From contig NZ_DLHL01000053.1 in assembly GCF_002483225.1 (NCBI RefSeq), positions 1 to 64,000 of the forward strand: a stretch of DNA of 64,000 nt, read 5' to 3'. This stretch comes from Gemmatimonas sp. UBA7669 (lineage in GTDB: Bacteria > Gemmatimonadota > Gemmatimonadetes > Gemmatimonadales > Gemmatimonadaceae). Position numbers and translations under genes: made by a program. This document shows positions 49,796-59,513 of the stretch, piece by piece. Under the pieces are notes generated by a model. That model was given only the letters and a program-made list of their open reading frames with translations, was not told the origin of the DNA and did not search any database. Positions within the stretch are counted from its first letter, which is position 1, and each line of letters starts with the position of its first letter.

Positions 49796-52155
49796 TGTGT
49801 GCGTGGCGGGTTGCTCGGCGCATGCGTCGGTTGCCCCTGGTGGTCTTGCAATGCGCGGTGCTGCTCATGCCTGCGACGTTTCCCGCTGAACTGCGTGCGC
49901 AGACCGTGGAGGCGCAGGTCACCACGGGCGTCATCGTGGGACGCATCGTGGAAGCGCTGACCGAGGCGCCCATTGTCGGCGCCACGGTGCGCGTGCTCGA
50001 TCAGGACGTGGTGGTGCAAAGTGACGCGGCCGGCCGCTTCACGCTGCGTGGCGTGCGGCAGGGCATTGTCACGCTCGACATCCGCCGACTGGGCTACGCG
50101 CCGGTTCGCCGCGGTGACATCGCGGTGTCACCGGCCAAACCGGCGGAAGTGACGATCACACTGCAGCCCATCGATCAACAGCTCGAGCAGGTGACGGTGC
50201 GCCCGGAGGCGTTCCCGGCGCTGCGTCCCTCGTCTACGCCGGTGTCCACGCAGAGCTACGACGCCGAGGAAGTGCGCCGACAGCCGGGAGCGCAGGAGGA
50301 CGTGCTGCGCGCCGTGAGCATCGCGCCCGGTGTGGGGGTGACCAGCGCCGCGCGCAATGATCTCGTGGTGCGCGGCGGTGCGCCGTTCGAGAATCTGTTC
50401 GTGGTGGACAATATCGAAGTGCCGAACATCAATCACTTCGGCTCGCAGGGCTCGACGGGCGGTCCCATCTCGCTCATCAACATTCGCTTCGTGGAGTCGG
50501 CGGCGCTCTCCGCTGGTGGCTTTGGTGCGCGCTACGGTGATCGTACTTCGTCGGCCACCACCATTACGCTGCGCGAGGGCAACACCGAGCGCATCGCGGG
50601 CGAGGTGAACGTGGCCGCAACACAGTTCGGTGCCGTGCTGGAGGGGCCCATTGGCAGCAAGGGCTCGTTCTTTGCCAACGTGCGGCAGAGCTATCTCGAC
50701 CTGCTGTTCAAGGCCATCGGGCTGTCGTTCATTCCGGCCTACACCGACGCCACTGCCAAGGCCGTGTGGCGCCCTACCACGCGTGACGCCTTCAGTGTGC
50801 TCACGATTGCCGCACGTGGCACGATCAGCTTCGACAACAGCACTGACTCCGCGCGCGTGAACAACTCGCAGGTGCTGGCGCCGGTGCAGGATCAGTACTT
50901 CAGCGGCCTCACCTGGAAGCGGCTCCTGCCGCGCGGCGTGGTGACCACGACACTCGGTCGAACGTGGACACGTTTCGTGACGGCACAGCGCGACAGTCTG
51001 CTGCAGCCCATCTTCGAGAATCGCAGCACCGAAGGGGAGAACAGTCTGCGCAGCGACCTCACCTGGGTGGCACGCCGTGGACTCGAGATTGAGGCCGGTG
51101 TCCAGTGGCGCTACGCGAGCACGCTGCGCTACGACGCCACTCTGGCCGGCTTCACGCGCCGCGACGAGACGGGTGTCGCACAGCCGCTGCGGGTGGACAC
51201 GAGCTTCACGGCGTGGCGACAGGCCAGCTATGCACAGGCCAGTTGGCAGGCCCTGCCCAGGCTGCGGGTGTCGGGTGGCCTGCGGAGCGACTGGTACGGT
51301 TTCCTGAACGATGCCTGGCGGCTCTCGCCGCGCGGGAATGTCGCATTCCGTGTGAACGAAGCCACCACGCTGTCGCTGGCCGGTGGACGGTACTGGCAGG
51401 CGCCGAGTTACATCTGGCTGGTGGGCGATGCGGGAAACGCCGAGCGATTGAAGCCCTTCCGTGCCGATCAGTTGGTGGCTGGTGTCACACGTGTGGTGGG
51501 CAGCGATCTCAAACTGCAGTTCGAAGTGTACGGCAAGCGCTATGCCGACTTCCCGTCGCGGCAGTTCCGCCCGCAGGCCGTGCTCGCGCCGAGCGGATTT
51601 GATGACGCCACCACGGACATTCCGTTTGGTCTTGAGCCGTTGACCTCTCAGGGTACAGGGCAGGTGATCGGTGCCGAGGCGTTTGCCCAGAAGAAGTTTG
51701 GTGCGACGCCGTGGTATGGGCAGGCCAGCCTGAGCTGGAATCGTGCGAGGTTCGCCGGTCTCGACGGTGTGGACCGGCCCGGTGCGTTTGACACGCCCGT
51801 GCTGGCCAACGTGGTGCTGGGTTGGCGACCGAATGCAAAGTGGGAGGTGGCGACGCGTGTGCGTGCAGCGTCCGGGCTGCGCTACACACCGTTCCGCGAA
51901 AGTGGTACGTTGGCGGGAACGTTGGACTTCACGCAGTACCTGTCCGACCGATTGCCGACGTTCTTCGCCGCCGATTTGCGCATCGATCGCCGCTTCATCA
52001 TCGGCAATCGTCAGTTGATTGCGTTTCTCGATCTGCAGAACGTGAGCAACCGGAACAACGTCGGAGCCCCGCAGTGGAATCCGCGCCTTCGGGTGGCGGA
52101 GTTCAACGAGGGCGCCGGATTGCTGCCCTCCATCGGTTTGAACTTCGAATTCTGA
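49795..52155 (+). CDS. TonB-dependent receptor with carboxypeptidase-like N-terminus
   Basis: The 786-residue outer-membrane protein has a signal peptide to about residue 36, then a carboxypeptidase-regulatory-like domain (GVIVGRIVEALTEAPIVGATV), a plug (PGAQEDVLRAVSIAPGVGV, DLVVRGGAPFENLFVVDNIEV) and a C-terminal barrel ending LPSIGLNFEF with terminal Phe. Such receptors import large nutrients. GGAGG upstream and one-base overlap with the P450-like gene show coupling. The imported substrate is unknown; heme or a hydrophobic compound would fit the neighbouring gene, but this is inference. Confidence 0.9.
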   Translation: MCAWRVARRMRRLPLVVLQCAVLLMPATFPAELRAQTVEAQVTTGVIVGRIVEALTEAPIVGATVRVLDQDVVVQSDAAGRFTLRGVRQGIVTLDIRRLGYAPVRRGDIAVSPAKPAEVTITLQPIDQQLEQVTVRPEAFPALRPSSTPVSTQSYDAEEVRRQPGAQEDVLRAVSIAPGVGVTSAARNDLVVRGGAPFENLFVVDNIEVPNINHFGSQGSTGGPISLINIRFVESAALSAGGFGARYGDRTSSATTITLREGNTERIAGEVNVAATQFGAVLEGPIGSKGSFFANVRQSYLDLLFKAIGLSFIPAYTDATAKAVWRPTTRDAFSVLTIAARGTISFDNSTDSARVNNSQVLAPVQDQYFSGLTWKRLLPRGVVTTTLGRTWTRFVTAQRDSLLQPIFENRSTEGENSLRSDLTWVARRGLEIEAGVQWRYASTLRYDATLAGFTRRDETGVAQPLRVDTSFTAWRQASYAQASWQALPRLRVSGGLRSDWYGFLNDAWRLSPRGNVAFRVNEATTLSLAGGRYWQAPSYIWLVGDAGNAERLKPFRADQLVAGVTRVVGSDLKLQFEVYGKRYADFPSRQFRPQAVLAPSGFDDATTDIPFGLEPLTSQGTGQVIGAEAFAQKKFGATPWYGQASLSWNRARFAGLDGVDRPGAFDTPVLANVVLGWRPNAKWEVATRVRAASGLRYTPFRESGTLAGTLDFTQYLSDRLPTFFAADLRIDRRFIIGNRQLIAFLDLQNVSNRNNVGAPQWNPRLRVAEFNEGAGLLPSIGLNFEF

Positions 52156-52176
52156 GCCTGCCGCGACGCTGCCATC

Positions 52177-52710
52177 ATGCTCGATCGTCTTTTTACTCCT
52201 CGCTCCCAGGCGGCTGTGAACGCCCGCTTCGACGAATTCACGCTGCCGTCCATAGACGGTGGGCAGTTGGCCATGCGCGACTATGCCGGCAAGGTGGTCC
52301 TGCTGGTCAATGTCGCCAGTCAGTGCGGCTTCACGCCGCAGTATGCGGGACTGGAGGCCCTGTGGCGACGCTACAGGGATCGTGGCCTTGTGATCATCGG
52401 TTCACCCTGCGATCAGTTCGGCAATCAGGAGCCGGGCAGTGAAGCCGACATTGCCGCGTTCTGCCAACTGAACTACGACGTGACCTTCCCGCTGAGTGCC
52501 AAACTGGATGTGAACGGCGATCAGGCGCATCCGTTGTGGCGCTGGCTGCGTGTGTCGGCGCCGGGCGTACTCAAGACCGAGGCCATCAAGTGGAACTTCA
52601 CCAAGTTCCTGGTGGATCGCCGCGGGCAGGTGCTCAATCGCTACGCGTCCACCGCGACGCCGGAGTCGCTGGCGGCTGACATCGAGCGGGCGTTGGCGGA
52701 CACGCCCTGA
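52177..52710 (+). CDS. Glutathione peroxidase-family thiol peroxidase
   Basis: The 177-residue protein has the GPx peroxidatic motif NVASQCGFTPQY with Cys50 instead of selenocysteine, Gln84 in FGNQEPG, and the Trp-Asn of IKWNFTKFLV. Cys78 and Cys96 are candidates for the resolving Cys, as in thioredoxin-dependent GPx enzymes. It reduces hydroperoxides. It lacks a signal peptide. It lies 21 bp after the TonB-receptor gene and directly abuts the next. Confidence 0.93.
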   Translation: MLDRLFTPRSQAAVNARFDEFTLPSIDGGQLAMRDYAGKVVLLVNVASQCGFTPQYAGLEALWRRYRDRGLVIIGSPCDQFGNQEPGSEADIAAFCQLNYDVTFPLSAKLDVNGDQAHPLWRWLRVSAPGVLKTEAIKWNFTKFLVDRRGQVLNRYASTATPESLAADIERALADTP

Positions 52711-53520
52711 GTGGTCAGGCGGCGAGCGATTGGCAGTGCTGCCCGTGCGGCAATCGCCGTGCTGCTCTTCACGCCCGGGTTGAGCGGGGCGCAGGGCAGC
52801 CGTAGCCAGGACGCGGTCGGCTGCTGGGAAAGTTCGCGCGTGCTCGGCCCCAGCTACCTCGGCATCGACCCGCGCCGCGACCCGCGCGACAGTTCGTTTC
52901 GCGTATTTCGTCTGCAGGACAGTGGGCAGGTGTCGTTGCCCCTGACGGCCACGGCGTCACTGTGGAACGCAAACTCTGCGTGGCGAATCGCCGGTGACAC
53001 GCTGCACGTGCGGATCTTCACCGGTCTTCAGGGTTGGGATGTCACCCTGCGTGGCTCGGGAGCTCTGCGTGTTGGCTCGGCGCGCTATCTCACCGACGCG
53101 GTGTCTACGGTGGTCATGGAGCCGCTCGCCGTACGTTTTGTCCGCGTGCCGTGCCGCGCGGAGTGGCCTACATCACCTCCGCTGTCGTCGCGACGCTCCA
53201 TGATGCCGGTGCACTTTCTGCATGATGTCACGACGCCACCGCGATTGCTTTCCGCATCGCGGGCAGTGATGGCCATGGAGCCATTGCGCGACAACGATTC
53301 CACACCACGCGCGCCTGGAGCCCTGCGCGCGCAGTTCGTGATCAACGAAGACGGACGCGTCGATACCGCCACCGTCATGGATCTCGGCAATCGCAGTCGC
53401 CACGCACCGTTGCGGCCGGCGCTGGTGACGTCTCTGGCGGCCGCGATGTTTTCGCCGGCCCTCAAGGGCAAGCGGCCGGTTCCGGTACTGACCCAGTGGT
53501 GGGTCACACTCAGGCCTTAG
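52711..53520 (+). CDS. Secreted protein with TonB C-terminal-like domain
   Basis: The 269-residue protein starts at a GTG directly after the GPx stop. It has a signal peptide (AAIAVLLFTPGLSGAQG), a domain with VGCWESSRVLG, and a C-terminal part (LRAQFVINEDGRVDTATVMD ... FSPALKGKRPVPVLTQWWV) resembling the TonB C-terminal domain. It lacks the cytoplasmic anchor and Pro-rich linker of TonB, so it is not a normal energy transducer; it may bind the receptor periplasmically. Confidence 0.65.
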   Translation: MVRRRAIGSAARAAIAVLLFTPGLSGAQGSRSQDAVGCWESSRVLGPSYLGIDPRRDPRDSSFRVFRLQDSGQVSLPLTATASLWNANSAWRIAGDTLHVRIFTGLQGWDVTLRGSGALRVGSARYLTDAVSTVVMEPLAVRFVRVPCRAEWPTSPPLSSRRSMMPVHFLHDVTTPPRLLSASRAVMAMEPLRDNDSTPRAPGALRAQFVINEDGRVDTATVMDLGNRSRHAPLRPALVTSLAAAMFSPALKGKRPVPVLTQWWVTLRP

Positions 53521-53647
53521 CTGCGCGGACAAGGACCAACCGGTTGGCGGACGTGAAGGCGCCCATTGGTTGCCAGCAAGGCCTGCTGGAGTGAGAATCA
53601 GGGATGCCCGCCGTGTCCGGCGGCGCCTCCCCCTCACCGGAGTTCGT

Positions 53648-56600
53648 GTGTCACTCCCGAACCACCCCCGGGTCCGTGCCTTGCTGTCCGGGCCTACGGC
53701 CGCGCTGTCTCTCGCGATGACCATCGCGCTGGTGCCGGCCCACCTCGTGGCCGTCGGCACGCCACTTGAGGCGCAGGCCGCTCCGCAAGCCGCTCCGCGC
53801 GCCGCCACACCCGCCGCCAGGCCGCTGCCGCTCGAGGCAACACGCCGCTTTCCACTCGACACGCGTGAAGGCACCTGGCTGTCGGTGGATGTGAGCCCCG
53901 ACGGGCAGTCCATTGTCTTCGACATGCTGGGCGATCTGTATCTGATGCCCTTCGCCGGCGGCGATGCGACACAGCTCACGAGCGGATTGGCCTTTGACAC
54001 ACAGCCGCGCTTCAGTCCCGATGGCAAGTCCATCGTGTTCATCTCCGACCGGCAGGGCGCGGACAACGTGCACGTGCTCGACGTGGCCACGAAGGAGGTC
54101 AAGGAGGTCACGCGCGGCCGCACGAATGTGTATCTCTCGCCGGAGTATTCGCCCGACGGTCAGTACATCGTGGCCAGTCGCGGTGGATTCCGCGGCAGTC
54201 TGCCCACGCTGTGGATGTATCACGTGAAGGGCGGCAACGGCGTGTCGCTGTACACACCGCCGCCCAATCCGGCACCGGGTACCGCCGTGCAGCAGGCCGG
54301 AGCGGCATTCAGCGCCGACGGACGCTTTCTGTACTACACGCAGCGCGCCAGTGCCTGGCACTACAACGCGCAGTTTCCGCAATACCAGATTTGGTCATAT
54401 GACCGCGAAACCGGCGAACGGGAGCCACTCTCCTCGCGCTACGGCTCCGCGGTGCGGCCCACCGTAAGCCCCGATGGCAAGTGGCTGGTGTACGGCTCAC
54501 GCTACGAAGACAAGACGGGATTGCGTGTGCGCGAGCTCGCCACCGGCGAGGAGCGCTGGCTGGCCTATCCCACGCAGCGCGACGAGATGGAATCGCGCGC
54601 GCCCATGGATGCGCTGCCGGGCATGAGCTTCACACCCGACAGCAAACAGCTCGTGGCCAACTACGGCAACAAGCTCTGGCGTGTGGCGATTGACGGCAGT
54701 GGGCAGGTGGAGATTCCGTTCCGTGTGCAGGCCCAGGTGGAAGTGGGCCCCGAAGTAGCTTTCCGCTATCCCATCACGGACAGCGCGCAATTCAACGCGC
54801 GCCAGATCCGCGATGGTGTACCCAGCCCCGATGGCAAGCTCCTGGCGTTTGTCGCCATGGACCGCCTGTACGTGATGGACTGGCCGGGTGGCACGCCGCG
54901 GCGGGTGTCCACGCTCGACGCCATTGAAGCCGAACCGGCGTGGTCACCGGACGGTCGTACCCTCGCGTGGGTCACGTGGACGCCTTCGGGCGGTGCGCTG
55001 CAGAAGGCCAGCATGACGAACGGACGCGCTGCACGTGTGGTCACCATCAGTCGCGGCAATGCCACCTTGCGTCAGCCGGCGTTCTCGCTGAACGGTGCGC
55101 GCATCGTGGCGCTGCGTACCCCGGCGCAGGGGCGGCGTGATCAGACCGGTGTGACGGGTACGACCCAGTTGGTGTGGTTCGACGCTGCAGCCTCGTCGCC
55201 GGTTGACGCCACGGTCATTGCGCGCAGCGCCGGTCGCAGCAAGCCGCACTTTGCGCGCGACACGACCCGCATCTACCTGTCGTCCAATGCCGGACTCGTG
55301 TCCATCCGCTGGGATGGCACCGACGAACAGCGTCACTTGCGCGTGGTGGGTGGCGGCGGTGCCGGCGCCATTGATGACGATCACGGGCACGGCGACCATG
55401 GCGACCTGACGCTGTCGGAGCTGGAGCTGGCGCGTACGCCGGAAGAGCCCGACTCGCCGGGCGCCCCCGCGCAACTCACCCTCATGTCGCCAAGCGGTGA
55501 CATGGCACTCGCGCAGATCAACAGCGACTTCTACACCGTCGTGGTACCGCCTCGTGGCACGCAGGCTACCGTGAACGTGAGTGATCCCAACACGGCCGCC
55601 TTCCCCGTGCGGAGGCTCACCGACATTGGCGGTCAGTTCCCCGCCTGGTCGCGTGATGGACGTACGGTGCACTGGTCGATTGGCAACGCGCACGTGATGT
55701 ACAACCTCGACAGCGCGGCCGTGCGCGAGGCGACCGCGACGGCTCGGCGTGACTCGGCGGGGGCGCCTGCGGCTGCTCCGGCAACGTCGGGGCAGACCGC
55801 GTCGAGGGCGCCGGCGTATCAGCCCGCCGAAACGCGTGTGCTGGTTCCGGTGGTGCGCGACCTGCCAAACGGCACCGTCGTGCTGCGCAACGCCAAGCTC
55901 GTCACCATGAAGGGCGACGAGATCATCGCTCGCGGCGATGTGGTGGTGCGCAACAATCGGATTGCAGCGGTTGGGGCATCGGGCACGGTGACGGTGCCGA
56001 CTGGCGCCCGCGAGATGGACCTGGCTGGCGCCACGGTGGTGCCTGGTTTTGTGGATACGCATGCGCACCTGCGCGCTGAACGTGGCACCATTCACGAGAC
56101 GCAGCCCTGGGCCTATTTGGCCAACCTCGCGTACGGCGTGACCACCACGCGTGATCCGCAGACGGCCACCACTGACGTGCTGACCTATCAGGACATGGTG
56201 GAGGCCGGACAGATCATCGGGCCGCGCATCTACTCCACCGGACCGGGCGTGTTCAACACGGACGTGATCCGCGATCAGGAGCAGGCGCGCAACATGCTCA
56301 AGCGCTACAGCAGCTACTACGACACCAAGACCATCAAGATGTACGTGGCGGGTGTGCGGCAGGTGCGGCAGTGGATCATTACGGCAGCGCGCGAGCAGCA
56401 GCTCATGCCCACCACCGAAGGCTCACTCGACGTCAAGCTCAATCTCACGGAAACGCTGGACGGTTACCCGGGCCTCGAGCACAGCATGGGCATCACGCCG
56501 CTCGGCGCCGACGTGACGGGCTTCATGGCCTGGAGCAAGCGCGCCTACACGCCCACGCTGCTGGTCAACTATGGCGGGCCGTGGGGCGAGAACTGGTTCT

Positions 56601-57157
56601 ACACGAAGGAGAATCCGTACGGCGACCCCAAGCTGCAGCGCTTCACCGCCTACGAGGAGCTCGCGCTCAAGACGCGGCGGCGCATGGCCACGATGCCGGG
56701 TGGCAGTACGGCCGGTGGCTGGTTCCGCGACGAGGAGTATGTGTTTCCGCAGCTCGCGTCCGATGCCACCAAGATTCTGCGCAGCGGCGGACGGCTGGGC
56801 ATCGGCAGTCACGGCCAGCTACAGGGCCTCGGCTACCACTGGGAGCTGTGGGCCATGGCGAGCGGTGGCATGACGGCACACGAGGCGCTGCGTGTGGCCA
56901 CGATCATGGGCGCCGATGATATCGGGTTGTCGGGGGACTTGGGATCAATCGAGCCGGGCAAGCTGGCGGATCTGGTCATTCTGGATCGTGATCCGCTGGC
57001 GGATTTGCGGAACACGAACAGCATTCGCTACGTGATGAAGAACGGGCGGTTGTATGATGGCAACACGCTGGCGGAGTTGCATCCGACGCGGCGGGAGGGG
57101 CCGGAGGTGGGGAATCGGGCGGTTCGTCCTGAGACGAAAGCGGGGGTAGGGAGATAG
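53648..57157 (+). CDS. TolB-type beta-propeller / amidohydrolase fusion, exported
   Basis: The 1169-residue protein has a signal peptide, then repeated TolB/WD40-like blades (LSVDVSPDGQSIVFDM, QPRFSPDGKSIVFISDRQ, PEYSPDGQYIVASRGG). From about residue 750 an amidohydrolase domain follows: VVLRNAKLVTMKGDEII, VPGFVDTHAHLRAERG (HxH), GVTTTRDPQT and GDLGSIEPGKLADLVILD. This fusion is common in Gemmatimonadota and Bacteroidota and acts on unknown peptides or amides. A His/Asp-rich linker (DDDHGHGDHGD) lies at 55372-55408. The GTG at 53648 has CCGGAG upstream; a TTG at 53570 is an alternative. Confidence 0.87.
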   Translation: MSLPNHPRVRALLSGPTAALSLAMTIALVPAHLVAVGTPLEAQAAPQAAPRAATPAARPLPLEATRRFPLDTREGTWLSVDVSPDGQSIVFDMLGDLYLMPFAGGDATQLTSGLAFDTQPRFSPDGKSIVFISDRQGADNVHVLDVATKEVKEVTRGRTNVYLSPEYSPDGQYIVASRGGFRGSLPTLWMYHVKGGNGVSLYTPPPNPAPGTAVQQAGAAFSADGRFLYYTQRASAWHYNAQFPQYQIWSYDRETGEREPLSSRYGSAVRPTVSPDGKWLVYGSRYEDKTGLRVRELATGEERWLAYPTQRDEMESRAPMDALPGMSFTPDSKQLVANYGNKLWRVAIDGSGQVEIPFRVQAQVEVGPEVAFRYPITDSAQFNARQIRDGVPSPDGKLLAFVAMDRLYVMDWPGGTPRRVSTLDAIEAEPAWSPDGRTLAWVTWTPSGGALQKASMTNGRAARVVTISRGNATLRQPAFSLNGARIVALRTPAQGRRDQTGVTGTTQLVWFDAAASSPVDATVIARSAGRSKPHFARDTTRIYLSSNAGLVSIRWDGTDEQRHLRVVGGGGAGAIDDDHGHGDHGDLTLSELELARTPEEPDSPGAPAQLTLMSPSGDMALAQINSDFYTVVVPPRGTQATVNVSDPNTAAFPVRRLTDIGGQFPAWSRDGRTVHWSIGNAHVMYNLDSAAVREATATARRDSAGAPAAAPATSGQTASRAPAYQPAETRVLVPVVRDLPNGTVVLRNAKLVTMKGDEIIARGDVVVRNNRIAAVGASGTVTVPTGAREMDLAGATVVPGFVDTHAHLRAERGTIHETQPWAYLANLAYGVTTTRDPQTATTDVLTYQDMVEAGQIIGPRIYSTGPGVFNTDVIRDQEQARNMLKRYSSYYDTKTIKMYVAGVRQVRQWIITAAREQQLMPTTEGSLDVKLNLTETLDGYPGLEHSMGITPLGADVTGFMAWSKRAYTPTLLVNYGGPWGENWFYTKENPYGDPKLQRFTAYEELALKTRRRMATMPGGSTAGGWFRDEEYVFPQLASDATKILRSGGRLGIGSHGQLQGLGYHWELWAMASGGMTAHEALRVATIMGADDIGLSGDLGSIEPGKLADLVILDRDPLADLRNTNSIRYVMKNGRLYDGNTLAELHPTRREGPEVGNRAVRPETKAGVGR

Positions 57158-57195
57158 TGTGAACTGCGGCTGGCGATCCACAGCTGCGAGTTCTG

Positions 57196-57220
57196 GGCTG
57201 TGGGTTCTGGGTGTGGGTGG
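57196..57220. repeat. Solo arm related to the 19591-19729 palindrome
   Basis: GGCTGTGGGTTCTGGGTGTG... over 25 bp matches 19603-19627 at 21 positions. It sits just after the fusion gene and may be a remnant of the same repeat family. Confidence 0.5.
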
Positions 57221-57265
57221 TGTGTAGGCGGCACCACGCTATCCGGAAGTCGGGTTGGAACAGCG

Positions 57266-57296
57266 GCGGCGGGACTGCGGTGAGCGGTCCCGCCGC
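57266..57296. terminator. Terminator hairpin between convergent genes
   Basis: GCGGCGGGAC pairs with GTCCCGCCGC (10 bp, 11-nt loop), with extra CAGC/GCTG pairing outside a small bulge. It separates the fusion gene from the RCC1-type gene. Confidence 0.65.
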
Positions 57297-57304
57297 TGTG
57301 TGCG

Positions 57305-59347
57305 TTACCGGAGCGGTGCGATGCGTTCGGGGACGGCGCGCATAGCGGCCTGGAGGCCGTTGCCGAGAGCGCCCATTAAGTTCCCGCCCCAACACCAAGT
57401 CTGGAACTCGCTGTCGACAGCACAGATGTGGCGTGACCCGGCGCTGATACTGAGGATGCTGCGGTTGAGTGCCACCGCAGCCGGCGACGAGGAGTTGCCG
57501 GTGGGGTTCCCCCCTCCTCGACCCAACTGGCCATAGGCGTTGCTCCCCCAGCAGTGCACACTACCGCCCGAACGCAGGCCACAGGAGTAACCAATGGCAA
57601 CACTAACGTTGGTGTATCCGCTGCCAACAAAGACGGGTGTGAGACTTTGGCCAAGGCCCGACACGCCAAGCTGGCCGCTTGAGTTGGCGCCCCAGCAGTA
57701 CATGTCGCCAATGCGCGTCACGCCACAGGTGTGATGACGACCTGCTGAGATATGCTGGAAGGCCAGCTCACCCGAAACCGGCGTGGGCACATCCACCGTA
57801 TCCGCCCGGCCATGCCCCACCGCGCCGAATCCGCCATCGCCCCAGCAATACGCCCTGCCACTCGTGCGCTCGATACCGCAAGTGTGGTAGTCTCCCGCCT
57901 CGATTTCCGAGAAGCGCAGAGCGGTGGCGAGAAGCCCGTCAGGCCCAACAACGGGGATGGGTGTGGTACTGTTGACGCGACGCCGGTCGCCGAGCTGGCC
58001 AGTCTCGTCCTTCCCCCAGCAAAAGGCTAGGCCAGACAGGCTTATTGCACAGGCGTGGTTTCCGCCGCCAGTAAGGACGGAGAACCTCTCATTCGAAACG
58101 GTCGCCAGACTCGGCAACGCACCTCCGGCAGCTCCTCCATTCCCAACTTCACCAAAGCGATCGTGACCCCAGCAGTAGAGCTGCGAAGCAGAGGAGATGA
58201 CGCAGGCTGAGGAGTCAGTAGCAGCGATCGTAGCCGCTTTCAGAGTTGGAGCAGAGGATTGCTTCGGCGCGATTGCGCAAGCTCGAGGATCGAGTTCTTG
58301 GCGTGGAATCAAATCAGTGAAGCAAAGCGAGTCAGCCTGGCTGGCCAGTTGCCCCTGCGTTCCCCGCCCCCAGCAATAGATTCGACCAAGTCGCGCTGTT
58401 CCGCAGGTAAAATCGAAACCAGAGGCAACCGCAGTCAGCTCCCGGCCAAGTGCGGTGATACTCACTGTAGCGGTTCGGTACGTGCTGCTCGCCGTGATCG
58501 TCGCCGATCCAACGGAAACGAAGATGACACGCCCGGTACTGTCTACGCTCGCGATCGAAGGATTCGAGGTTTGCCACCGCACGGCTCGCGTGATTGGCTG
58601 CCCAGCATAGTTAGTCGCAACGGTTGTGAGCACCACGGTGTCGCCAGCCAGCACCTGTGCTGGCGCTGGCCCAATGCGCAGGTCACGAATGGAGGGCAGG
58701 ACCTGTATGGTACGCTGCCCCTGCACGCCAGCCGACGTCACGACTGCCGTCACGACGGCGGCGCCCGGTGTGAGCGCACGCAGCAAACCCGTTGAGTCGA
58801 TGCTGGCGACACTGCTTGGCGAAACACTCCATGCGACGCGAGAGCCTGTAACGGTCTGGCCTGTCTCGTTGACGGCGCGCGCGCTCAATTGCAAGCGTGC
58901 GTTCGCCGCGACCACCGGCTCGTCAATCAGAATCGTATCGGTGACCGAAGCGACCTCCACCCGCCGCGTGGCCGGCGCCACGACCACCGTGGCTTTGCCA
59001 ATGCGCGTGGCACTCGCAGAGATTTCCACTGTACCGAAGCGGCGCGGCGTGACGACACCAAAGCTGTCCACCACGGCCACATTGCTGTCTGATGTGCCCC
59101 ACACAAAGCGTCCGACGGGCAAGCGCTGCGAACCGACACCGTAGGCCGCGGCCTGCAGGACCAGGCGATCGCTGGCGCGGATGGTGTCGGACACAAATAC
59201 AGTGTCCACACCAGGCGTGACTTCCACCCACCGGATGTCGAAGCCGGGCACGCCGCTCACGTTCGGCCCGTACTCGTCTTCACAGGCACCGAGCACTACG
59301 CCCATCACCAACCCTGTCGCTAGCCTCATCGCTGCGCGCAATCGCAT
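57305..59347 (-). CDS. RCC1-repeat / Ig-like lipoprotein
   Basis: The 680-residue protein has a lipobox (GLVMGVVLGAC). Three Big/Ig-like domains follow, each with the SxASIDSTG...VTA pattern, then seven RCC1-type repeats recognised by YCWG/FCWG-type motifs (IYCWGRGTQGQL, LYCWGHDRFGEV, AFCWGKDETGQL, AYCWGDGGFGAV, MYCWGANSSGQL, VHCWGSNAYGQL, TWCWGGNLMGAL), with HTCG/HACA Cys that could pair. This makes a surface-exposed seven-bladed propeller, probably for adhesion or ligand binding. GGGAG precedes the ATG at 59347. Confidence 0.9.
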   Translation of the reverse strand: MRLRAAMRLATGLVMGVVLGACEDEYGPNVSGVPGFDIRWVEVTPGVDTVFVSDTIRASDRLVLQAAAYGVGSQRLPVGRFVWGTSDSNVAVVDSFGVVTPRRFGTVEISASATRIGKATVVVAPATRRVEVASVTDTILIDEPVVAANARLQLSARAVNETGQTVTGSRVAWSVSPSSVASIDSTGLLRALTPGAAVVTAVVTSAGVQGQRTIQVLPSIRDLRIGPAPAQVLAGDTVVLTTVATNYAGQPITRAVRWQTSNPSIASVDSTGRVIFVSVGSATITASSTYRTATVSITALGRELTAVASGFDFTCGTARLGRIYCWGRGTQGQLASQADSLCFTDLIPRQELDPRACAIAPKQSSAPTLKAATIAATDSSACVISSASQLYCWGHDRFGEVGNGGAAGGALPSLATVSNERFSVLTGGGNHACAISLSGLAFCWGKDETGQLGDRRRVNSTTPIPVVGPDGLLATALRFSEIEAGDYHTCGIERTSGRAYCWGDGGFGAVGHGRADTVDVPTPVSGELAFQHISAGRHHTCGVTRIGDMYCWGANSSGQLGVSGLGQSLTPVFVGSGYTNVSVAIGYSCGLRSGGSVHCWGSNAYGQLGRGGGNPTGNSSSPAAVALNRSILSISAGSRHICAVDSEFQTWCWGGNLMGALGNGLQAAMRAVPERIAPLR

Positions 59348-59513
59348 GAGTACTCCCGGCCTCCGCCGTGTCGTGTTGCACTCGCTACATGAAGCGCACT
59401 TCACATGGGCAAAGCGCGCCGTCCCAAACGTCCCCTACACTCGGACGCACCAGCGCCGCCGTCAAGCCAATTCACGCAGGGCGACTTGTGCGTCTGCCCT
59501 CGACGCACTCCGT

